From Pseudomonas sp. RIT-562 (GTDB lineage Bacteria > Pseudomonadota > Gammaproteobacteria > Pseudomonadales > Pseudomonadaceae), in the NCBI RefSeq assembly GCF_026241895.1, contig NZ_JAPJIV010000004.1:248001-312000 (forward strand): DNA of 64,000 nucleotides, read 5' to 3'. Every line of letters starts with the position of its first letter. Within the stretch, counting starts at the first letter, position 1. Shown piece by piece: positions 29,310-35,993 of the stretch. Made by a program: the position numbers and the translations under genes. The notes below the pieces were generated by a model. That model ran no database searches. It saw nothing but the letters and a program-made list of their open reading frames with translations, and had not been told where the DNA came from.

Positions 29310-29929
29310 GACTGGCCTCCACGCAATGTAAGGTAAAAGTGATGCAGGCGTTCGACCTCGCTGTGCAGCCAGGCGAGGTCGCGGTCGTTGACCACCACAT
29401 CGTCGGCATGACTCAAGCGGTCCTGGCGACTGGACTGGGCCTTGAGGATTGCCTGCACTTGCTGTTCGCTGCTTTGGTCGCGCTGCAAAGTGCGTTCGAT
29501 CTGTAGCTGCTCGGGCGCATCGATCACCAGCACCCGTTGCGTCATGGCGTACTGGCCGGACTCGATCAGCAGCGGCGAAACCAGAATCGCGTAGGGCGAT
29601 TGTGCCTTGCCCAGGTAGTCGGTTATTTCCCTGGCGATCAGCGGATGCAGCAGCGCTTCTAGCCAGCGACGTTCCTCGGGCACTTCGAAGATCAGTTTGC
29701 GCAACGCCGCGCGATCCAGTTGTCCGTCGGTTTGCAGCACGCCGGCTCCGAAGTGTTCGGCAATCTGCGCCAACGCTGGACGGCCAGGTTCCACCACCCA
29801 GCGTGCAGCATGGTCGGCGTCGATCAGGTGCACGCCCAGGTCGATGAAGTGCTGGGCTGCCGCACTTTTGCCGCTGCCGATGCCGCCGGTCAGGCCAAGA
29901 ATCCAGGGTTTTTCCACAGGGGTATTCAT
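29306..29929 (-). CDS. coaE: Dephospho-CoA kinase
   Basis: 207 residues. P-loop [11 protein letters not shown] near the N terminus, [16 protein letters not shown] and the downstream [18 protein letters not shown], typical of CoaE. It phosphorylates dephospho-CoA, the final step of CoA synthesis. Start at 29929 overlaps the pilD stop by 4 bases, a common coupling in Pseudomonas. Confidence 0.95.
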   Translation of the reverse strand: MNTPVEKPWILGLTGGIGSGKSAAAQHFIDLGVHLIDADHAARWVVEPGRPALAQIAEHFGAGVLQTDGQLDRAALRKLIFEVPEERRWLEALLHPLIAREITDYLGKAQSPYAILVSPLLIESGQYAMTQRVLVIDAPEQLQIERTLQRDQSSEQQVQAILKAQSSRQDRLSHADDVVVNDRDLAWLHSEVERLHHFYLTLRGGQS

Positions 29930-30798
29930 TTCAAACCGACAAACTGCCAATAGAAGTCGGTTATTTGACCACCCCAGAGCAAGGCAATCCAGCCGGCAAT
30001 TGCCAAATAGGGCCCAAAGGGCATTGGCGTCGAGGTTTTGGCGTTACGCAAGCGCAGCATCGCCACGCCGATGATGGCGCCCACCAGGGATGACAGCAGG
30101 AGTGTCAGGGGCAGGATCTGCCAGCCCCCCCAGGCGCCGAGCATCGCCAGCAGCTTGAAATCACCGTGGCCCATGCCGTCCTTGCCGGTCACCAGCTTGA
30201 ACACCCAGAACACCGACCACAACACCAGGTAACCGGCGATCGCCCCCCACAGCGCTTCATGCAGGGGTACGAACAACTCGAAACTGTTGGCAATCAATCC
30301 CAGCCACATCAGCGGCAGCACCAGGACGTCCGGCAGCAACTGATGCTCGGCGTCGATCAGACTCATGGCCAGCAGGCCCCAGGTCAGGAACAGCATGAGG
30401 CCAGCTGGCCAACCGAAGCCAAAGTGCCAGGCGATGAACCCAGACAACAGGCCACAGGCCAGTTCGGTCAATGGGTAACGCTTGCTGATCGGCGCCGCGC
30501 AGCCAGAGCAGCGGCCTCGCAGAAATACGTAGCTGATGACCGGGATGTTTTCCCACGCGCGGATCGAATGACCACAGTGCGGGCATTGCGAGTGAGGCAG
30601 CATCAGGTTGTAGGTGGGCAGGGGCGCAGGGGCGGGCTGGCCGAGAATGTCTTGCGCCTGCAGGCGCCATTCACGCTCGAGCATCTTTGGCAGGCGCCAC
30701 ACCAGCACATTCAGGAAACTGCCGACCAGCAGGCCCAGCACGACGGCCAGCGCCACGAAGCCCAGCGGATAGTGCTGGAGGATTTCATTCAAGGGCAT
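29926..30798 (-). CDS. pilD: Prepilin peptidase / N-methyltransferase PilD
   Basis: 290 residues. An N-terminal membrane segment is followed by a tetracysteine cytoplasmic domain (CPHCGHSI...CSGCAAPIS), then membrane segments with the aspartyl protease residues in [12 protein letters not shown] and [13 protein letters not shown]. It cleaves and methylates every pilin in this window. Start at 30798 ([14 protein letters not shown]) avoids a long unconserved extension. Confidence 0.95.
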   Translation of the reverse strand: MPLNEILQHYPLGFVALAVVLGLLVGSFLNVLVWRLPKMLEREWRLQAQDILGQPAPAPLPTYNLMLPHSQCPHCGHSIRAWENIPVISYVFLRGRCSGCAAPISKRYPLTELACGLLSGFIAWHFGFGWPAGLMLFLTWGLLAMSLIDAEHQLLPDVLVLPLMWLGLIANSFELFVPLHEALWGAIAGYLVLWSVFWVFKLVTGKDGMGHGDFKLLAMLGAWGGWQILPLTLLLSSLVGAIIGVAMLRLRNAKTSTPMPFGPYLAIAGWIALLWGGQITDFYWQFVGLK

Positions 30799-30799
30799 A

Positions 30800-32017
30800 T
30801 CAGATCGCTGCGCCGAGTTGGAAGATAGGCAGGTACATGGCAACCACCAGGCCGCCGACAATAATCCCCAGCACTACCATGATGAACGGCTCCATGAGGC
30901 TGGTGAGGTTATCGACCATGTTGTCGACCTCGGCTTCGTAGAAGCTCGCGACTTTGTCGAGCATATCGTCGAGGGCGCCTGACTCCTCGCCAATCGCCGC
31001 CATCTGGATCGCCATGTTCGGAAACACGCCGGAAGTGCGCATGGCGAAGTTCAGCTGCATCCCGGTCGACACGTCTTGCTTGATCCGCAGCACCGCACGT
31101 TTGAACACAATGTTGCCGGTGGCGCCCGCCACTGACTCCAGGGCCTCCACGAGCGGCACGCCGGCGGCGAAGGTGGTAGACAGGGTGCGGGCGTAGCGGG
31201 CCACGGCAGATTTATAGAGCAGGGTGCCGACCAGGGGCAGCTTCAGCAGCCAGACGTCGGTGCGGTCGCGAAAAGCCTGGGAAGTCTTGAAGGCATGGCG
31301 CACGCCGAAGAATCCGGCGATCAGGGCGCCCAGTATCATCCACCACCACTGCTGGAGGAATTCGGACAGGCCGATGACCATCACGGTAAAGGCCGGCAAC
31401 TCCGCGCCAAAGCCCTTGAACACCGATTCGAATTGCGGCACGACCTTGACCAGCAGAATCCCGGTGACAATGATCGCGACGAACACCACGGCCAGCGGGT
31501 AGGTCATGGCTTTCTTGATTTTTGCCTTGAGGCTCTCGCTCTTTTCCTTATAGGTCGCCACCCGTTCCAGCAAGGTATCCAGGGCGCCCGCCTGTTCACC
31601 CGCGTCCACCAGGTTGCAGTAGAGCTCGTCAAAATACTGCGGCTTTTTGCGCAGGGATGCGGCAAAGCTGTTGCCCGCCGCAACCTCCTGTTTGACCTCA
31701 TCCACCAGCTTGCGCATGGCCGGGTTTTCGAAGCCCTCGCCGATGATGTCGAACGATTGCAGCAGCGGTACGCCGGCTTTCATCATCGTCGCCATCTGCC
31801 GGGTGAACAGGGCAATGTCCTGGGCCTTGATGCGTTTGCCCATGTTGAGAATCGACACCGACTTCTTGCGCACTTTGCCCGGGCTGATGCCTTGCTTGCG
31901 TAACTGCGCCTTGACCAGCGCCGGACTCTGACCGTTCAGCTCGCCGGTCATCTTCGTGCCTTTCCTGTCCGTACCTTCCCAGGCGTAGACACTGATTTTC
32001 GCTGCTTTGACCGCCAT
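30800..32017 (-). CDS. pilC: Type IV pilus inner-membrane platform protein PilC
   Basis: 405 residues, GspF/PilC family with two T2SF repeats: the first at about 70-190 (LFTRQMATMMKAGVPLLQSF) and the second at about 275-400 (YARTLSTTFAAGVPLVEALES), each followed by membrane segments. It couples the PilB/PilT motors to pilin insertion. One base from pilD and 2 bases from pilB. Confidence 0.95.
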   Translation of the reverse strand: MAVKAAKISVYAWEGTDRKGTKMTGELNGQSPALVKAQLRKQGISPGKVRKKSVSILNMGKRIKAQDIALFTRQMATMMKAGVPLLQSFDIIGEGFENPAMRKLVDEVKQEVAAGNSFAASLRKKPQYFDELYCNLVDAGEQAGALDTLLERVATYKEKSESLKAKIKKAMTYPLAVVFVAIIVTGILLVKVVPQFESVFKGFGAELPAFTVMVIGLSEFLQQWWWMILGALIAGFFGVRHAFKTSQAFRDRTDVWLLKLPLVGTLLYKSAVARYARTLSTTFAAGVPLVEALESVAGATGNIVFKRAVLRIKQDVSTGMQLNFAMRTSGVFPNMAIQMAAIGEESGALDDMLDKVASFYEAEVDNMVDNLTSLMEPFIMVVLGIIVGGLVVAMYLPIFQLGAAI

Positions 32018-32019
32018 GT

Positions 32020-33717
32020 TCAGTCCTTGGTAACCCGGTTGATTTCTTCAAGGCTGGTAATACCCAGCATGGCCTTGTGCAGGCCGGAAGTACGCAGGTC
32101 ATCAAAACCGTCCTTGCGCATCTGGCTATCGATTTGCAGCGAGTTGCCTTCGGCCATGATCAGGTGTTGCAGCGCAGGGGTGTTTTTCACCACTTCGTAA
32201 ATCCCCACTCGACCCTTGTACCCGCCGTTGCAGTGATCGCAGCCAACCGGCTCGTAGATCGTGAAGGAGCCGATGCGCTCCTCGGGAAAACCTTCCTTGA
32301 TCAAGGCTTCGTGGGGAATATCGATGGGTTTCTTGCAATGGCTGCACAGCTTGCGCGCCAGGCGCTGGGCGATGATCAGGCTGACCGAAGTTGCAATATT
32401 GAAGCCCTGCACCCCCATGTTCTGCAGGCGGGTGAGCGTTTCTGCGGCGCTGTTGGTGTGCAGGGTCGACAGCACCAAGTGACCGGTCTGGGCCGCCTTG
32501 ATGGCAATTTCCGCGGTTTCGAGGTCGCGAATCTCGCCGACCATGATCACGTCCGGGTCCTGACGCAGAAAAGAGCGCAGGGCCTGGGCGAAATCCAGGC
32601 CCTGGCGGGGATTGACGTTGACCTGGTTGATGCCTTCCATATTGATTTCCACCGGATCCTCGGCGGTGGAGATGTTGATGTCCACGGTATTGAGGATGTT
32701 CAGCCCGGTGTAGAGCGACACGGTTTTGCCCGAGCCTGTGGGCCCCGTGACCAGGATCATGCCTTGCGGCTGCTTCAATGCGGCCATGTACAGGTCTTTC
32801 TGTGCTGGCTCGTAACCGAGGGCGTCGATACCCATCTGGGCGCTGGACGGATCGAGGATCCGGATCACCACTTTCTCGCCCCACAGAGTCGGCAGGGTGT
32901 TGACCCGGAAGTCGATGGACTTGCTCTTGGACAGGCGCATCTTGATCCGCCCGTCCTGAGGCTTGCGGCGCTCGGAAATGTCGAGACTGGCCATGACCTT
33001 CAAGCGCGCGGCGATGCGCCCGGCCAATTGAATCGGCGGCTTGGCGACTTCGCGCAACATGCCGTCGGTGCGCATCCGCACTCGATAGCTTTTTTCATAC
33101 GGCTCGAAGTGCAGGTCGGAAGAGCCGCTCTTGATCGCGTCGAGCAGCATCTTGTGGACAAAGCGCACCACGGGCGCGTCATCGGCATCCTGACCGCCGA
33201 TAGCGTCCTGACGCTCGTCCGTGGATTCGATATCGAGGCCGTCGAGGTCGACGTCGGCCATGTCCTCAAGCCCGGTGGAGTGGGTGTCGAAGAGCTTGTC
33301 GATGGCGTCGGTGAGCTTGTCGTCCTCGACCAGAATGGCTTCGGTGGTCAGCCCGGTACTGAACTGGATGTCATTGATGACCTGGTGATTGCTGGGGTCG
33401 GATACCCCGATGAACAGCTTGTTACCGCGTCGCCACAGAGGCAATACGTGGTGCTGGCGAACCAGCTTCTCGCTGACCAGGCCTTTGGGCAGGGCTTCCT
33501 TGTCGAGTGCACTGAGGTCGAACAAGGCCATGCCGAAATGTTCGGAAGCGATTTCGGCGACTTGCCGACTCTTCACCAACTTGTTCTGCACCAGATGGTT
33601 GACCAGCGAGGTGCGGTTTCTTTGGGCTTGCTGATACGCCTGTTGCGCGCTTTTTTCAGTCAGCAGCTCGGCCAGGACCAATTGTTTGGCCAGGCCGCTA
33701 AGAGCGATGTCATTCAT
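32020..33717 (-). CDS. pilB: Type IV pilus assembly ATPase PilB
   Basis: 565 residues. N-terminal MshEN-type domain (residues 1-150), then the secretion ATPase core with Walker A GPTGSGKT, an Asp box, a Walker B-type MVGEIRDLETAEIA, and a His box (LSTLHTNSAAETLTRL). A C-terminal zinc motif CSHCKKP...CDHCNGGYKGR is present. It powers pilus extension. First gene of pilBCD-coaE-yacG, divergent from the pilin pair. Confidence 0.96.
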   Translation of the reverse strand: MNDIALSGLAKQLVLAELLTEKSAQQAYQQAQRNRTSLVNHLVQNKLVKSRQVAEIASEHFGMALFDLSALDKEALPKGLVSEKLVRQHHVLPLWRRGNKLFIGVSDPSNHQVINDIQFSTGLTTEAILVEDDKLTDAIDKLFDTHSTGLEDMADVDLDGLDIESTDERQDAIGGQDADDAPVVRFVHKMLLDAIKSGSSDLHFEPYEKSYRVRMRTDGMLREVAKPPIQLAGRIAARLKVMASLDISERRKPQDGRIKMRLSKSKSIDFRVNTLPTLWGEKVVIRILDPSSAQMGIDALGYEPAQKDLYMAALKQPQGMILVTGPTGSGKTVSLYTGLNILNTVDINISTAEDPVEINMEGINQVNVNPRQGLDFAQALRSFLRQDPDVIMVGEIRDLETAEIAIKAAQTGHLVLSTLHTNSAAETLTRLQNMGVQGFNIATSVSLIIAQRLARKLCSHCKKPIDIPHEALIKEGFPEERIGSFTIYEPVGCDHCNGGYKGRVGIYEVVKNTPALQHLIMAEGNSLQIDSQMRKDGFDDLRTSGLHKAMLGITSLEEINRVTKD

Positions 33718-33879
33718 GGGGATACCGGACGCAGACAGTTCATGACTTATAGCCTAGTCAAGGGACGGAGCCAAACCATGGCTGTTGAAGTGACAAAAAA
33801 TGTCAGATAGTGCGGTTTTCGAGGGCTGCACAGGGTTCCGGTAGAAGCCGGAGCCCAGGCAGGCAGGGGGTGTAGTGCT

Positions 33880-33895
33880 TGGCATGGGCTGTGCT
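33880..33895 (+). promoter_or_regulatory. Sigma-54 promoter of the pilin genes
   Basis: TGGCATGGGCTGTGCT has GG and GC elements at the exact -24/-12 spacing of RpoN promoters (TGGCACG-N4-TTGCW). It lies 48 bases before the first pilin start. PilR, encoded at 11.2-12.6 kb, is the likely activator. Confidence 0.8.
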
Positions 33896-33942
33896 GGGGT
33901 AATTCAGATCATGAGATTCCGCCTCATGCATGGAGTTTGTCT

Positions 33943-34356
33943 ATGAGTAACCAAAAAGGTTTTACCCTCATCGAGCTTTTGATCGTGGTGGCAATCATCG
34001 GGATTCTGGCGACGTTTGCGATTCCGGCTTATTCGAAGTATCAGGCTCGGGCGAAAGTGACGGCTGCTGCTGCGGAGGTTTCGGCGCTCAAGGTCAATTT
34101 TGAGGATGCGGTCAATTCTGGAACTGCGACCCCCACTGCGGCGTTAGTCGTGCCAGCTGGCGATTCGAAAAATTGCAAATTCACCATCAGTGCTACTGAC
34201 ATCGTTTGTGAACTGGTAGGTGCGCCAGCGCCTATCGCCGCTGCGAAAGTATTCCTGACTCGTGATGCAGCGAAAGGTTGGACATGCGCGACAACAGTTG
34301 CCTCCGATTATGCTCCGGCCGGCTGTGCCGCCGGTGCTACCGCGCCTACAAGCTGA
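33943..34356 (+). CDS. pilA: Type IV major pilin PilA, copy 1
   Basis: 137 residues: MSNQKGFTLIELLIVVAIIGILATFAIPAYSKYQARAK, with a six-residue leader ending in Gly6 (cleavage G/FTLIE) and Glu5, the standard PilA form. Four cysteines (NCKF, VCEL, WTCA, AGCA) could form two disulfides. Start at 33943 preferred to an upstream TTG. Behind the sigma-54 promoter and divergent from pilB. A paralogue follows 34 bases later. Confidence 0.9.
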   Translation: MSNQKGFTLIELLIVVAIIGILATFAIPAYSKYQARAKVTAAAAEVSALKVNFEDAVNSGTATPTAALVVPAGDSKNCKFTISATDIVCELVGAPAPIAAAKVFLTRDAAKGWTCATTVASDYAPAGCAAGATAPTS

Positions 34357-34390
34357 TAAGAATTCACCAACTCATGCATGGAACTTGCCT

Positions 34391-34798
34391 ATGAACAGCC
34401 AAAAAGGTTTTACCCTGATCGAACTGTTGATCGTGGTCGCGATCATCGGGATTCTGGCAACGTTTGCCATTCCGGCTTATTCGAAGTATCAGGCCCGTGC
34501 CAAGATGACAGCCGCTACCGCTGAAATCTCTGCATTGAAGGTTGCGTATGAAGATGCGGTCAACTCGGGGACTGCAGCTCCAGATGTGACCGTTTTTGCA
34601 CCGAATGCGGGGGCATCGCAGAACTGCACGATCACTGCAGTCACCGGTACAACATCAGGCATCCTCTGCACAGTTAAAAGCCCACCAGCAGCCATCTCCG
34701 GTGCGACCGTGACGCTGACTCGCGATGCAGCCAAGGGCTGGTCGTGCGCTACGAGTGTCGCCGCAGAGTACGCGCCGGCAGGTTGCAAGCCTACCTGA
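34391..34798 (+). CDS. Type IV major pilin PilA, copy 2 (tandem paralogue)
   Basis: 135 residues. The leader and first 37 residues are almost identical to copy 1 (MNSQKGFTLIELLIVVAIIG...YSKYQARAKMTAATAE) and the end (LTRDAAKGWSCATSVAAEYAPAGC) is very similar, but the middle loop (residues 60-105) differs. The upstream CTCATGCATGGA leader is also repeated. No separate promoter is seen, so it is probably co-transcribed with copy 1 and ends at the terminator below. Confidence 0.88.
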   Translation: MNSQKGFTLIELLIVVAIIGILATFAIPAYSKYQARAKMTAATAEISALKVAYEDAVNSGTAAPDVTVFAPNAGASQNCTITAVTGTTSGILCTVKSPPAAISGATVTLTRDAAKGWSCATSVAAEYAPAGCKPT

Positions 34799-34824
34799 TT
34801 GGTAGTTAACGGCATGTAATTGGA

Positions 34825-34857
34825 ATGCCTCTATCGAAAGACGGGGGCATTTTTTTT
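34825..34857 (+). terminator. Terminator after the pilin pair
   Basis: Stem AATGCCTC / GGGGCATT around a loop with TATCGAAAGACG, followed by eight T. Confidence 0.85.
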
Positions 34858-34859
34858 AG

Positions 34860-35037
34860 AAATTTGCCGGCACGCAGGCTCCGCTGGAAAACCTCCGACA
34901 ATTCATGGCCTTAGGCCCACGCGAAAACCCGCAACTTGCATGTCGATAAATTCCAACTCATGCAATTTGCATGATTTCGAAAATTGACCAATTTATCAAC
35001 CTGTTGATTTATAACGATTTTTTGTCTGTCTCAAAGT
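34860..35037. other. Intergenic region before the BON gene
   Basis: About 180 AT-rich bases with repeated CAACTCATGCAATTTGCATG-like palindromic words (TGCATG and GCAATTTGC at 34930-34975). No gene seen. Confidence 0.4.
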
Positions 35038-35053
35038 TGGCACAGCGTTCGCA
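35038..35053 (+). promoter_or_regulatory. Putative sigma-54-type promoter of the BON gene
   Basis: TGGCACAGCGTTCGCA shows the GG/GC elements at the -24/-12 spacing, with TCGC in place of TTGC. It lies 66 bases before the ATG. An activator is not apparent. Confidence 0.45.
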
Positions 35054-35118
35054 ATATATCCAGTAACCCTGCTGACAAGACACGCAGCAGACTTTCCAGA
35101 AAAACAGGAGTTACTCGT

Positions 35119-35475
35119 ATGAAGAAGTTCGCTATCACTGCCGCTGCTGCTACCGCGCTGACCCTGACCATGGCCGGTTCCGCATTTGCACAAACTACCC
35201 AAGCTACCCAGGCACCAATGGTGCTGGCTGCTGGTGAAGTGACCGAAGCCAAAGAAGCTACTTCCGATACCTGGATCACTACCAAAGTCAAAGCTGACCT
35301 GGTTACCGAAAAAGGCATTCCTGGTACCGACATCAAAGTCGAGACCAACAAAGGTGTTGTTTCCCTGTCGTCCACCGTTGCTGTGACTGACGCTCAGAAA
35401 ACTACCGCCGTAGCTATCGCCAAAAAAATCAAAGGCGTCAAAGCGGTCTCCGCTGACGGCCTGAAAGCCGAGTAA
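35119..35475 (+). CDS. BON domain periplasmic protein
   Basis: 118 residues. A Sec signal peptide ends at AGSAFAQT (about residue 25); then an Ala/Thr/Gln-rich linker, then a single BON domain (DTWITTKVKADLVTEKGIPGTDIKVETNKGVVSLSSTV...IAKKIKGVKAVSADGLK). BON domains bind membranes or phospholipids, as in OsmY. It is preceded by a clear AGGAG ribosome site and ends with a terminator. Probably stress- or envelope-related; codon use looks that of a highly expressed gene. Confidence 0.88.
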   Translation: MKKFAITAAAATALTLTMAGSAFAQTTQATQAPMVLAAGEVTEAKEATSDTWITTKVKADLVTEKGIPGTDIKVETNKGVVSLSSTVAVTDAQKTTAVAIAKKIKGVKAVSADGLKAE

Positions 35476-35582
35476 GGCAAGGCTTCTCGCCTGGACCGGG
35501 AGAAGGCGCGACAGACGGGCCGAGATATACGTCTGTTGCTGCTTTGGAGTTCATGCGAAAGGTCATAAGGATGTGACCATTA

Positions 35583-35614
35583 CAGGCCCCGGCATTCGTG
35601 TCGGGGCCTGTTTT
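35583..35614 (+). terminator. Terminator after the BON gene
   Basis: Stem CAGGCCCCG / CGGGGCCTG followed by TTTTATT, about 105 bases after the stop. Confidence 0.82.
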
Positions 35615-35632
35615 ATTGTGTCTGCAGGAAAA

Positions 35633-35685
35633 GCTCGCAGCCTCGTTTCTTGTAGGAGCTGCCGAGTGAAGCGAGGCTGCGATCA
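35633..35685. repeat. REP element of a second sequence class
   Basis: CTCGCAGCCTCG at 35635-35646 pairs with CGAGGCTGCGAT at 35673-35684 around TGTAGGAGCTGCCGAGTG. This is the GGAGCTGCCGAG...GGCTGCGAT type of REP, distinct from the other loci here. Confidence 0.7.
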
Positions 35686-35693
35686 TTGGATCG

Positions 35694-35993
35694 TCATTGC
35701 CCGCGTTTGCTGGTGATCTGCACCAGGCGATTACCCTCGAACCGCAAGAACTGATACATCCCGCCGTTCGGCCCGTAGGTCCATTCCTCTACCTGATACT
35801 CCTCGCGCCGGTTGGCGCTGCGCTTGTAGCCCAGCGGATCCCGGGCCACAGGCTCGCCGCATTTCTGCAGCACTTCCCCCGACCTGTCGCCAACGCTGAT
35901 CAGCTGGCTGCCGCAGCGCAGCGTATCGGCAGCCCAGGTTTGTCCGGCGAACGCCAGTAGCGCCAGGCCGAGCGCGTATCGTCGGTTCATCAT
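35694..35993 (-). CDS. DUF2845 exported protein
   Basis: 99 residues with a signal peptide (ALGLALLAFAGQTWA). The mature part LRCGSQLISVGDRSGEVLQKCGEPVARDPLGY... WTYGPNGGMYQFLRFEGNRLVQI matches DUF2845, a small periplasmic SmpA/OmlA-like fold. Two cysteines (RCGS, KCGE) may be bonded. Its start overlaps the DUF748 stop by 4 bases, so the two are co-expressed. Function unknown. Confidence 0.85.
   Translation of the reverse strand: MMNRRYALGLALLAFAGQTWAADTLRCGSQLISVGDRSGEVLQKCGEPVARDPLGYKRSANRREEYQVEEWTYGPNGGMYQFLRFEGNRLVQITSKRGQ

Noticed and set aside
32077..33810. 577-codon plus-strand frame
   Set aside because: Lies wholly antisense to pilB, whose motifs are complete; low-complexity composition, no ribosome site.
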